Of a stretch of DNA of 64,000 nt, positions 11,022 through 21,249 are shown in pieces (position 1 is the stretch's first letter; each line of letters begins with the position of its first letter). The stretch covers positions 144,256,262 through 144,320,261 of the forward strand of contig NC_135718.1 in the NCBI RefSeq assembly GCF_964656455.1, written 5' to 3'. Made by a program: the position numbers and the translations under genes. The DNA is from Halichoerus grypus (lineage: Eukaryota; Chordata; Mammalia; Carnivora; Phocidae). Below the pieces are notes generated by a model that was not told where the DNA came from, did not search any database, and worked only from the letters and a program-made list of their open reading frames with translations.

Positions 11022-11210
11022 TCTTCCCTAAGTTCTGAACTAATCTACAAAAGAGCCAGCATGTAGAGTCAAAGTAATAACATCCAAAAAATTCCCAAGT
11101 AAAGCTTATGTTGAAGAATGAACCTTCTCTCTGTGGACAGGTGGGCTTCTGAATATTAAACCCCAGAATGACACAGACTTGCCCACCCAGTCACAGGCAG
11201 GAGTCCCCAC

Positions 11211-11948
11211 GTGGTGGGCCCCTTGCAAATCAGCCTTGGGGTAACAGGACGTGTGCCCTCTGAGGGAAGGCTGGCCCCACGGGAGAGGACACAGAAGGAT
11301 TCGTTGGTGGAACAGGACCCTGCTGGTTATGCCGTGGCTTCTGCCACTGGTGAAATGGCACTCCTTGGCGATCTTGGGGCTGTGCCGTCAGTGTGTCTGG
11401 AGGATGCGACCCACTGCTGCTGTCACCCCTACTGCTGTGAAGGCCCAGCCACATGTGTGCCAAAGCTGCTGACGCCTGGGCGAGGCGGTCACGTCGGAGC
11501 ACCCCTGGGGCTGCCGAAGTCAGCAAAGTCACCGAAGAAGTTGTTGGCGCCAGAGGTTTGTGAGCTTGGCCTCTCTCAGAGCTCATGGATGAAGAGCTCC
11601 TGTGGGTTCCACTTGCCTTTTTCCTGCAGCCCCCTGAAGCATACGCTTCGGGCTGGGTCACCGAGGCCAGAGGGACGGAGCAGGAGTCCCTGTGAGGGAC
11701 TGCACCCGTGCAGGCTAGTCATGGGGTTGACTCCAGACGAGGTCATTCATACCGTCTCAGAGAGGCTGTCAGAACTGACTCGAGACAGCGTTCGCCGTGC
11801 AGCCTTTCTCTTTGTGCTCCTATGCTCCATCGCCTCGCCTGTACTGAGTTATGAACTGGGAATGTTTATGAGCCCTTTAATTATCTTGAGAATAGCACAG
11901 CTATTTGTGATGTGCTTTTGTTTTGGTGTTAAAAAATTAACATGGTAA
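11211..11948 (+). other. Unidentified 245-codon ORF running into 3'UTR-like sequence
   Basis: This is the longest ORF of the window (ATG at 11211, stop at 11946-11948). I do not recognise the product. The first ~200 codons lie in GC- and CpG-rich DNA. The last ~45 codons (a hydrophobic tail rich in Phe, Leu, Cys) lie in AT-rich DNA resembling a 3'UTR (TTTATGAGCCCTTTAATTATC...). It has a Cys/His cluster (DATHCCCHPYCC) near residue 86, but no consistent zinc-finger spacing. A competing 143-codon ORF runs antisense (11230-11661). There is no preceding splice acceptor I can defend and no obvious poly(A) tail or target duplication. It could be a terminal exon plus 3'UTR, an old retrocopy, or a chance ORF. 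Confidence 0.25.
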
Positions 11949-12490
11949 ATGCAAATGTAAATTTAAATAGTGCATGTGAATTTGTAATATTGTGCCTGTT
12001 TTTATAACCCGGTATTGGTATTTCTTAGTGTTGTAATATTTCAGGAGTCTCAAACCATGAGTTTGGGGCCCTCTCAACCCTCAGCCTCTTAGAGGCCCCC
12101 CACTTCCCTCCTTGTTTCCTTTTACCCTTTTCGTTCTTGATCTCTGTCCTGTATCAAACTTGTCTTAAAAGTCTCTTTCCTAAAAAGATCTTTTCCAGAA
12201 GTTTCCTCTATCCCTCATCTAAGTAAATTCTTGTTGAACACTGCTCCCATTTCTACCCCCACCTATCCTTGCAACATGCCTTGACTTGCCTGAGTCCTAG
12301 AGTGAACTCAGCTTAGGCTCCTGCTGGGCTCCCTGCATGAGTCAAGAGGGGCTTACCTAAATTAATCCAGTAACTTAATTAAATTAATAAGAGCAGCCTT
12401 CCCAGGGTGGATATAAAGAGGAGTCTGTGTCTTGGATTTGTTTCGATTCTTCCTTAAATCTTAGCTTCTATTCAGTATTGACTAAATCAC
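11949..12490. other. AT-rich, 3'UTR-like then unassigned sequence
   Basis: Continues the 3'UTR-like texture (TTAAATAGTGCATGTGAATTTGTAATATTG) up to about 12055, then turns into ordinary unique DNA. No AATAAA with a plausible cleavage context is clear. Confidence 0.3.
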
Positions 12491-12494
12491 TATA

Positions 12495-12825
12495 TTTCTT
12501 TTTAAACAATCTAGTAATCACACTAGCGGGCATTTACCCCCAAAATAATTCAAAAAGATAGATGCACCTCTATGCATATTGCATCATTAGTTATAATAGC
12601 CAAGATATGGAAGCAGCCCAAGTGTCCATCGACTGATGAATGGATAAAGAAGATATGATATATATATTCAATGGAATATTATTCAGCCATAAAAAGAACG
12701 ACATCTTGCCATTTGCAACAACGTGGATGGAGCTAGAGAGTATAATGCTAACGAAATAAGTCAGTCAGAGAAAGACAAATACCATATGGTTTCACTCATA
12801 TGTAGAATTTAAGAAACAAAAGGAA
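12495..12825 (+). mobile_element. L1 ORF2 C-terminal fragment, 5'-truncated
   Basis: Sense-strand L1: ATAATAGCCAAGATATGGAA, CAACCC-like AGCAGCCCAAGTGTCCATCG, GAATGGATAAAGAAG, TGGAATATTATTCAGCCATAAA and CATATGGTTTCACTCATATG. These encode the familiar end of L1 ORF2 (diverged, with stops). A Can-SINE abuts it at 12826. Confidence 0.85.
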
Positions 12826-13027
12826 TTTTTTAAACATTTATTTATTTATTTTAGAGACAGAGAGAGCACAAGTGGGAGGGGTAGAGCGAGAAGGAGAGTG
12901 AATCTCAAGCAGACTCCGCGCTGAGCATGGAGCCCAACGTGGGGCTTGATGATCTCACAACCCCAAGATTGACCTGAGCCAAAACCAAGAGTTGGATGCT
13001 CAAGTGATTACACCACCCAGGGGCCCC
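12826..13027 (-). mobile_element. Older, diverged Can-SINE
   Basis: ACATTTATTTATTTATTTTAGAGACAGAGAG, CTCAAGCAGACTCCGCGCTG, GGGGCTTGATGATCTCACAA and CACCACCCAGGGGCCCC. The head is more diverged (TGATTACACCACC) than in neighbouring copies, so this one is older. Confidence 0.88.
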
Positions 13028-13195
13028 ACAATCTTTTCTTTTCTTTTGCTTCTAACTTACTTGCCCCACCCTCCTTCCATTTTGTACAACTCCTCTGCAC
13101 CTCCCTACTTGCTAGGTGGGATGCTGCTCGATTCATGAATCATTTAATAAAGCCAACAAGGTCTTCAAATTTACTCACTTGAATTTTGTTTTTTA
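13028..13195 (+). mobile_element. LTR 3'-end fragment (gamma-ERV-like)
   Basis: Pyrimidine-rich start, then CTACTTGCTAGGTGGGATGC, TTCATGAATCATTTAATAAA, and an end TTGAATTTTGTTTTTTAACA. The poly(A) signal AATAAA is at 13146-13151. The layout (U3 end, R with AATAAA, U5 ending in CA) looks like an LTR. A poly(A)-tailed copy of the 13105-13170 part sits inside the hAT pseudogene at 28723-28812. Confidence 0.5.
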
Positions 13196-13744
13196 ACACG
13201 ATCATGACTTGTTGTCAGAGCCCCAGTAGGTCATCGTTTTTGCCTGCCATCCTGCTGCTGACCAACTAACCTAACCAGCTTCTCTTCCACACACAGAATA
13301 GTCCCTCAACTTAGAGTGAAGTCCGTAATTCATGAGAATTTGGGGGTAGTTATGGCCACTGCTGATTCACTGGCTAGCGTAGCTGATGCCACCACCAGCC
13401 CAAGCCTGCCTCACGCCCAGGCAGAGAGCTGGGTGGCCTGATGCTATCTTAGGTAACTGGAGCACTGCTTCTGGCAGTGAGAAGATGTCTTTAAATTATT
13501 CAGTGAGCCTTCCTCCAGTTCACAGCCCTTTCACAACAGGAGGGGAAGCCGCAGAAAGGTGCCATGATGGTCTTGACACGGAGGGATTTAACGGGAAGGA
13601 CAAAAATAGGGAAGGAGGAGTCATCAGCTGGAAGATGCCAAGCAGGGCCTAGAACATTGCAAAGCCCCAGCCTGCTCACCTTCTTTCCAGGTGGGAATGT
13701 TGGGAGAGAAGTGGGAGGGGTGCAGGGGGTCTCAATCGGGGTTA
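13196..13744. other. Unassigned noncoding sequence
   Basis: Unique-looking. ORFs of 87-88 codons overlap on opposite strands (13386-13652 +, 13500-13763 -) with no recognisable domain. Confidence 0.4.
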
Positions 13745-13794
13745 CTCTTGCCCTGGGCATCATTTGTTAATGCATGTATTAATGTGTGTGTTAA

Positions 13795-13895
13795 CGTGTA
13801 TTAATCTTGAGGGCAGGGATCTTCCTTATGTCGTTTCAATGTTACAGACCCAGCATTGGCCCTTAGCAGGCTTTTCGTGAATGTGTGTTGAATGA
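13795..13895 (+). mobile_element. L2 3'-end fragment
   Basis: AATCTTGAGGGCAGGGATCTTCC, ACCCAGCATTGGCCCTTAGC and GAATGTGTGTTGAATGAGATG follow the order of the L2 3' end. Confidence 0.65.
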
Positions 13896-14299
13896 GATGT
13901 GCTGGGTTTTTTTTTTTCCAGCTCTATTCATATGCTCAAAAAAAAAATTACAAAAAAAGTGTATTTCTTTTATTGATTACCTAGCTCACCGTCTTTCCTA
14001 ATCTGAAGTCAGACTTCTTTTCTGTAGGGTGAATGACCATATCAGGTGCCTAGTACTTTTAAAGGGATTAATTACTTGGAGGAGAAGTGTTAAAGATTTT
14101 TAAGACAACAGACATTAAAGTACTCCCAGGGAGTACTGACCACCATGTTGAGGGTACTGGACACAGCACATCTGCTGCAGACCTTTTGTCATCTTTCTTC
14201 CTACATTAGGACAAATGTTTAAAATCAGATATGCTTCAGCTTATGTGACCAATACACTTTGGGAGCCATAATGCTCATTTCTAGAGGTCTGTAGGAATC
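13896..14299. other. Unassigned noncoding sequence
   Basis: A/T-rich DNA with short homopolymers. No feature supported. Confidence 0.35.
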
Positions 14300-15080
14300 C
14301 TGGTGTTGCTAGGTTGTTTCATTGGACTGAGTCCAAGACCTTAATTATGTATCCATGTCCTAGAGTAAGTTCACTTATACTTTTTCATGACAGGCAGGTG
14401 ATAGGCCTGATTCCATTCCATATACCCCAGCATGCAGGAAGGCAGAAGAAGAAAGAAAATACAGCAAGGTCGGGGTGTGGAGAGCTCAGCATGGCTGGAC
14501 AGTTGAGTATGACCTGAGCCTAGGTAGAATTAATGGTCAAAACTAGATGTACTTGGTGTTTGTTGTTTGCCTTCCTGGTATCCAACCTTCTGTTTCTGTC
14601 AACAGCCCCTATTATCATTTTGGAATCCATTCCTTCCCCATTTTATTTTTTGTGGCCTAGATGGGGATCCAGTGCAGGCAGTAGAAACTAGACTGAGGCG
14701 CAAACCAATTGGTGCATCATATTCTCTTGGTACAAGGGTGGGAGTGAGATCTAGACTGGTCTAATGGGTGTGGATCTGTTGGCTTTCTACCAGATTATTT
14801 CTACCACATTTGAACCTAGAAGGAAGTTGTTCCCAGAGCAGGTGGCAGCCAGCCATTTGGGGGCCATAAGGGGAGAATGGAATCAACACAGAAGTTGAGT
14901 CATGGAACAGAGAAAAAAAATGGGTCCTAGTGATGTCATTTGAGCCCCGGTAACATGATGTGCCTGAACTTCCGAAAGTTCCAGTTACATGAGCCAATAC
15001 ATTCCCTTTTTGATTTAGGCCAGTTTGGTTTAAATACTCTGTTACTTGCAACTGCAAAAATCCCAATGTATACACTGACT
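14300..15080 (+). repeat. Ancient interspersed repeat, family not assigned
   Basis: It ends with GTTACATGAGCCAATACATTCCC, TTTTTGATTTAGGCCAGTTTGG and TACTTGCAACTGCAAAAATCC, a signature of a common old mammalian repeat. The start is uncertain; GACTGAGTCCAAGACCTTAATTATGTATCCATG near 14325 may already belong to it. ORFs inside (14314-14517, 14567-14764, 14761-15087 minus) are not genes. Confidence 0.5.
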
Positions 15081-16539
15081 TAGCCAAATTCCTTTGTCAA
15101 ATCCAAAGGGTAAGCAGACAGTGAAGATTGAGAGAAAAAACGCAAACAAATTATAGGAAGACACTGGAAACTTCTATGGAGTGTAAGCAATAGTTGCCAT
15201 GAAGTGAAATAATGTGTGCTGATGCCCCTGAATGGGGATGTGTAAGTGGTTGGCTTGGCAGTTGAAGTCCTATTTATCTTACAATTCTTTTTTGTAAGTC
15301 TTTTTTTGAAAAGTCCCAAACATTCTTATTTAAAACATAGCTCTAGTAATCTAAATATGGGATATAAACCTTCCCAAGGCCTACTGACCTTCTGAGAAAT
15401 ATTTGAACCATAAAAACCAAAAATAGACTAAGTTTCAACCATCCGAAAATCAAAAAGGAGCACAGATTCCTATAGTTCAATTTATTCCAAGTCTTAGTTA
15501 CCAACAGCAACAGATTATTTTGAACACAGTTCTCTGACACTACTCTCTTTCTCCATATTCTTCCTGGCAAATTGGTAGAAAATCTGTAGTAACATCCCAC
15601 AGTGAGAATGTGAGATTATTTCAGATAGTCACAGACACAAGATACATTACCCTTCTGTCCCTGACAAATATTCAGTTATCTATGATTTCAGTTCCGTTAT
15701 TGTTTTCCATCCCTGCTGATCAGAGCACAAGATTCTCTCATGGTTAGAGCTTCAGAGTAACCTATACAAAAATATGATGCTATTGCTTGAGTGACAAGTC
15801 CATGAAGACAAGAGGGTACAATGAATTTTCCAAAACCATTGCTGGGAGGGAACATGAAATTTGGGACTGATAGAGATTTCACTGTCACATTCAAACTATG
15901 GCATAGTCTACACCCTTCCTTTCTCTTTCTGAAGAGTAGTGCTTTATTTTCACAAATCCCTTTCATTCATTTGTAGGAAATAGGTTGGTATCATTTTCTG
16001 GCCATAGAATGCACCTGTGGCTCATCTTCAGTTCAGCTCTTTCTACCTAATGCAAGGTTAGCTGGTGAACAAATACAGACAGTATTGTGTGAAGGTAATT
16101 TTCATGTTTAATTTTTCTGTTCTCTGAACACGTAGTCCAAGTAATTGAGTCCATACTTATCCTTCTAAAAGTTTCGTGTGTGTTACTTTTGGCTCTCTGA
16201 CTAGGTAATAAGATAGAGGGGAAAGTCTCTCTGGGATAGAGAATTGGATGGCTACCCTTTGGTCTGTGCTTGTCTACCTGAAGATGTATACTTACACTTG
16301 CTGGATTGTTTCCTCTCCTCTCCCCTTCACTTGAGCACCCCTGACCTTTAAACATCATGTGTTGGACCCCTCAGCTACCTCTGCAGCCAAGCGACGTATC
16401 TCTAGCCTCCTCCATCCCTCTTACTTCTTGTTCTACTTTCTTCCTCACTGACTCATGCTGCTGAGGCTTAAGCATATCTCTAACCAGAACTCACCAAGTT
16501 ATGACAGGCCAGACTAAGAAAACGCAATATCGTATTTGT
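15081..16539. other. Unassigned noncoding sequence
   Basis: About 1.4 kb of AT-leaning unique-looking DNA. Several minus ORFs of 79-103 codons (15080-15319, 15343-15600, 15697-15966, 16047-16358) are spaced in different frames and show no shared domain or splice signals that would join them. Confidence 0.4.
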
Positions 16540-16935
16540 TATATCTTGTTAGCTAATACATCATCCCAGGACTGAGTGGCTTAAAATAACCACATTTATT
16601 CTGCTCACAAATCTGCGATTCAGGCTGAGCTTGGCAGGAGCAGCTTATCTCTTCTTTACCCGGCACGGGCATAGAGTGTCTCAGAGTTGGGGGCGCATCT
16701 GAAGTGAGCTTCCTCTGAAGGCTCACTCATTCACTCACTCACTCGCGCACTCACCCATGTTTGCTGGTTGAGGCTGAGCAGACTCAAAGCAGCTAGGGCT
16801 CCTTGAGCACCTCACTCTACTTACGTGTGTTCTCTCCAGTAGGGTGGCTCCAAGGTAGCCAGACCTCTCAAATATTGGCTCAGCACACCCAGGGTGTGTG
16901 TCTGAAGAAAGAGAGCCTCATGGGCATTGTCTTGT
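16540..16935. repeat. Ancient interspersed repeat with internal (ACTC)n
   Basis: GTTAGCTAATACATCATCCCAGGACTGAGTGGCTTAAAATAAC opens a block of the same general type as 6205-6815. A short imperfect (ACTC)n run at 16726-16755 lies inside. Confidence 0.45.
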
Positions 16936-17074
16936 TTTTTTCTTAATCCAATCTCAGAAGTCTCAGTGCCACTTTGCATTATACTCATCACAAGGGAATC
17001 ACTAAGGCCAACCCATTTTCAAGGGGGGAGGCAATTAAACTCCACCATGTTATGTGAGAAGTATCAAAGAATTT
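16936..17074. other. Short unassigned spacer
   Basis: No feature seen. May be the continuation of the preceding repeat (ATACTCATCACAAGGGAATC...). Confidence 0.3.
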
Positions 17075-17086
17075 CCAGACTTGCTT

Positions 17087-17277
17087 TTTTTTTTAAAGAT
17101 TTATTTATTTGATATAGAGAGATATATAGAGAGAGGGAACGCAAGCAGGGGGAGCGGGAGAGGGAGAAGCAGACTCCCCGCCAAGCAGGGAGCCCGATGC
17201 GGGGCTCGGTCCCAGGACCCCGGGGTCATGACCTGAGCCGAAGGCAGACGCTTAACAACTGAGCCACCCAGGCGCCC
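17087..17277 (-). mobile_element. Can-SINE, full length
   Basis: TTTTAAAGATTTATTTATTTG, (GA/TA) run, GGGGCTCGGTCCCAGGACCC and CTGAGCCACCCAGGCGCCC. Target duplication CCAGACTTGCTTT (17075-17087) versus CCAGACCTGCTTT (17278-17290), one mismatch. Confidence 0.94.
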
Positions 17278-17290
17278 CCAGACCTGCTTT

Positions 17291-19085
17291 AAAACCACAT
17301 GGGTCATCTCTGCTCCATTGAGCTGGCTCCCTTATGCCTGTGGGGTCTCTCTCCATGTGCTTTCTCATCTTCAAGGAGACCACTTTAGGCTTGTTCACAC
17401 AGCATCATGTTTTAGGAGGAGAAGAATAGAAGCTGTAAGGCCTCTAGAGGCCTGGGTTCAAATTTGCAGAATGTCATTTCTATAACATCTTATCAGTCAA
17501 AGCCGGTCACAAGGCCAGTCCAGATTGAGGGCGTAGGAAAATGTGCTACCTTTTGATGCGAGCAGTTGGAAGGACTTGTGGTTGTTTGTAGTCTCCCACA
17601 TGTGACCATACCAACATCTTTCCTTGAAAAATAGGAGTTAACATATGAAGTCTTAAGATGCAGGAAGGGTGAGCTATCCTATTTCATCCCTCCCTTATCT
17701 GTAGTGAAACGGCACAAGGAGCTGTGTTGAGGAGTTTCTGGTGGGGGCGCTTCCTTTCTGTCTTGTGGGGAATGCCCCTTCCTCTTTTCCATGGGGAAAG
17801 ATTGCCAGTGGACCCTGTCTGACCTTTACACATGACTAGACAGACTCCCCAATCAACTGACTCTCCTCCTGAGAGACGCTGAGGCTGCCAAACTGTAGGG
17901 TGGAGGTGTGCAGTCTTCTGGAGATGACTGAATTGGAGTCCCCAGCATTGCCCTTTTCATCCTCCCCTGACCAAATTCACACACTGAAACGTGAATGAAG
18001 GGTTGAACAGAGTGTCCCAAAGCATTACAGAGTGTAGGCTTAGGAGCGGTGAGTTTATTTCGTTAACTTGATGCCTTATAATGCACAGCGGGGGATGAGG
18101 CAGGGTGAAGGGAGAGCAGTGCTGGCCCTCATTGAGTTGTCTGTCGTTTCCTAACTGCATGTCTCCAATCCGCCATGTGTCCTTCCCCCACGAGGAATAC
18201 TTCTCTGTAAGGACCCCTTTCTTCCTGCGGGTACATTGCACCTCCCCACAGGATAGGTATCCAAGCCCCAGTCCCCCTGTGGTTCATACACACGGCCACC
18301 TCAGGCTTCACTCAGTTGGAGTCAGTAAAGTCTTCCCACAGGTTTCTGTGGGCCCGAAGGGGGTTGTGGCTAAAGTCAGGTTTCCCCTCAGCCAGATGTG
18401 GCTGGGGGTGGGGTAGGGGCAGGGGAAGTTCTAGGTCAGCTCCCCAGGTGAGCCCACACCATTCCAGTTTCTCTCCAGCAGTCAGAACCATGGCCAATTT
18501 CTCTTAAATTACCCAAGAGCAGTCAGACCGCGCCATGGAGAGAATTAATTTTACTTTGTCACTGACTTTATTCTACATGATTTTGACCCTACTTCTTATA
18601 AAATAATAGTCCTGGCCTTATTACAATAGAGGTTCGTTTACTTCCTTTTCCTTACAGAGGCCTTCACATGAGCAGCAAATGCCTCTATTTGGTCTCTCTG
18701 GAATGAATGGCTCAATGCTTGATATGGTATCTCTTGCATTCTTGAATTTCTCCCCTTAAAAATTGGGTTGCAGGTGGAGTGAGGTAGGGAGGAGCCCGAG
18801 AGGTTTTAGTTTATTCCTGATAAGAATATCCCCGAAAAGAGGAGATAGCAGGCTGGAGTGTCCTTGCCTACTGATTATATTTTGAGGAGATCCAAGAATC
18901 CCAGCAGGATAATGTGGCATAGGACAGGGGCATATTTTTCAAATATAAATTTATAATGTGTCGTGTAGGTGTGTGGCTAGCACCACACCACATGTTAGGC
19001 AGGCCATTGTGTAGATATAATAGAAGTTTGTTTCCAAAGAGGTGTTAGAATCTGACTTTGGATGTAAGCATGTCCATACCAGCTC
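17291..19085. other. Unassigned noncoding sequence
   Basis: Long unique-looking stretch. ORFs around 17957-18507 overlap on both strands (94, 103, 60, 61 and 63 codons) without family motifs. No repeat recognised. Confidence 0.4.
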
Positions 19086-19087
19086 TT

Positions 19088-19219
19088 ACTCCCCTCCTCT
19101 CTTCTTTCCTCTCTCTCCTCCATCCCTCCCCTCCCTCTGCCCTTTCCCTCTCTCTCCCTCTTTCTTTCTTTCTTTCTTTCCTTCCTTCTTTCTTTCTTTT
19201 CTTCCTCCCTTCCTTTTTT
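19088..19219 (+). repeat. Pyrimidine-rich (CTTT/CCTT)n low-complexity tract
   Basis: Almost pure C/T, including TTTCTTTCTTTCTTTC and CCTCCCTTCC runs, directly before the T-rich end of a Can-SINE. It gives rise to spurious Ser/Phe/Leu and Arg/Lys/Glu ORFs. Confidence 0.9.
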
Positions 19220-19425
19220 CTTTTTAAAGATTTTATTTATTTGAGAGAGAAAGTGAAAGAGAACATGAGAGAGAGAGAGAGAGAGCACAAGCAGGGGGGG
19301 AGGGGTAGAGGGAGAAGCAGACTCCCCACCGAGCAGGGAGCCTGCTGTGGGACTTGATACCAGGACCCCAGGATCATGGCCTGAGTTGAAGGCAGACGCT
19401 TAACGACTGAGCCACCCAGGTGCCC
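19220..19425 (-). mobile_element. Can-SINE, full length
   Basis: TTTTTAAAGATTTTATTTATTTG, long (GA)n, GGGACTTGATACCAGGACCC and CTGAGCCACCCAGGTGCCC. A weak direct repeat (TCCTTTTTTCTTT / TCCTTCATTTTTT) may be the target duplication. Confidence 0.92.
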
Positions 19426-19429
19426 ATCC

Positions 19430-20699
19430 TTCATTTTTTTCTTTCTTTCATTTTATATTGAGTATGTTCCGTGTGCCTGATACTCTACTAGAGGCTGAGG
19501 ATGTCACAGTGAACAAGAGACCAAATCCCTGCTGTTTGGTACTCACCAATCTAAAAATCTTGGGGATTTGGATAAATTTTGACTGTGTTTCTAAAGAGCA
19601 TTCTGTCGCAACTTTGTAGACTGTATCTAATCAGCCACTAGTCTGATAATCTGCCCCCATGACCTTACCCACCATGTCCTAACACCCCAATCTTCTACCC
19701 CTGCATTGTTCTACCTAATTTTCTCATTAGTCCAGAATTTGCCATTTCAAACTGGAATTAGCAGGCAGAACAAACATAAAGCATCTTCCTCCCTTCTTGC
19801 AAATCGGCAGGTTTGCTATGTTTTCAGCAACAAAGTTAATATGAGAAACTGATTGTTTTGTAAATGGCATTTCATCAGCTTTATTAATAAAAATACCTCT
19901 AAGACATTTGTAGTCGTGTGATTGAGAGTCATAGTTTTAGGGGGTCATGTGAGATTTTTGTCTTTTTAGACATATTTATCAGGCATCTTAGAGGTATTGG
20001 GAAAAGATCGTTGGGGCTGCGACAGGTGGCACTGTAAACCAAGTTGATATATTTTATTTCTAGATATTTAACTTTTATTCTTCACTTGCATTCATTTATA
20101 ATATTAGAACAAACTGAATTCAGGAACACTTTCCAAGTGGTACTTTGACCCAACCCCAGCTCAGTGAGTGTTTATAATGACAAATCTGGAGTACCTTTTA
20201 CATAATCAAAAAGGCCAAATTATAGTCAGCACAATCTTTGTACACATCTTATTCAACTCCAGTTATTTGGAAGTTGATAATCCCAATATAAAATTAATGA
20301 CATCTTTCTGTTGACAGTTATAATACATTTACTGTACTTTATTTTAATAATAGTCATTGTACTAAGAAGAAGGAATCATTTTATATACCAAGTTACTTTG
20401 TAGTAAATTTATTACAATTAACACTGAGCTTCAGTGATATCTTGATAATTTCATGAAAAAAAACCCCCACATTTTGTTCAGTAAAGAAAGCAAGAGGGCT
20501 AATCTCTTCATGTTTATAGGAATTTGCTAGTTTAGACATGTGATAATTAAGGATGCTAAGGGTATTTATGGCTGCAGTTCAAGTTGGAGACCAAATATAT
20601 GGCAAAGACCTTGCCCAAACACCCATTACCACTTAATTTAATCATACATGGTTTTTTTTCTGCCTTTTCCGATCAAAGGCATGACCCCTGATGATTTAA
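19430..20699. other. AT-rich unassigned sequence
   Basis: No repeat family recognised in roughly 1.2 kb, with few ORFs. AT-rich, homopolymer-poor DNA of this texture is sometimes conserved noncoding DNA, but that cannot be judged from one sequence. Confidence 0.35.
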
Positions 20700-20706
20700 A
20701 AGTAAA

Positions 20707-21249
20707 ATGGATCTCACTTTCTTCCTCTGCAGAGACTTCGGAGATCTAGATTTAGTTCATTTGATGAAGTGTGTTCAAAGACATAGATGGAGTCCCAGAA
20801 GCAATGGTCCAAATCCAGTGTGGCTTTGGGTCAGAAGCTCTTTTATCTTAAGTGCACCTGGCGGAGTGAGCTATCAATGGGAACCGAGACACATAGCACA
20901 ACGCTGTGGTTGTTCTTGCAATGGTAGCATGGCAAAAACACGAGCCAAGCATTCCTTCTTGAATCCTGCCCCTCCTCGGACTTATCACAACATTAAGCTC
21001 TGGCCACACATGTCTGGCAACGCTCGTCAAACGGGCGTTTCATCTTGCCATCATTTATATCGGTGCAAAGCTAAAGAGCTAAGGTTTGCAGGGTCAGGGG
21101 ACAGGAAGAAAATGGGTGCCTCAGACATTTTTTTGCTTTTGGTTCACGGAAAGATGCTGATGTGGAGTTGGGGACATGAACACCATCTCTACATCAACAA
21201 ACCCAAGTTCTTTCAACGTGGGGTTAAATCTAACATAGGGAAAGCCTGA
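20707..21249 (+). other. Unidentified 180-codon ORF
   Basis: ATG at 20707, stop at 21247-21249. I recognise no domain; the protein is rich in Arg, His, Ser and Trp. ACAACGCTGTGGTTGTTC, TATCACAACATTAAGCTCTGGCC and CATCTTGCCATCATTTATA give the DNA the look of a decayed old repeat or retrocopy rather than an exon. No acceptor/donor pair or poly(A) tail was found. It is kept because of its length, not because a gene is likely. Confidence 0.2.

Noticed and set aside
12403..12425. TATA-like GGATATAAAGAGG upstream of nothing
   Set aside because: No initiator, exon or CpG context downstream; the next features are an L1 fragment and a SINE.
18995..19357. Lys/Arg/Glu- and Ser/Phe/Leu-rich ORFs that resemble low-complexity proteins
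   Set aside because: They translate the CTTT tract and the SINE GA tract.
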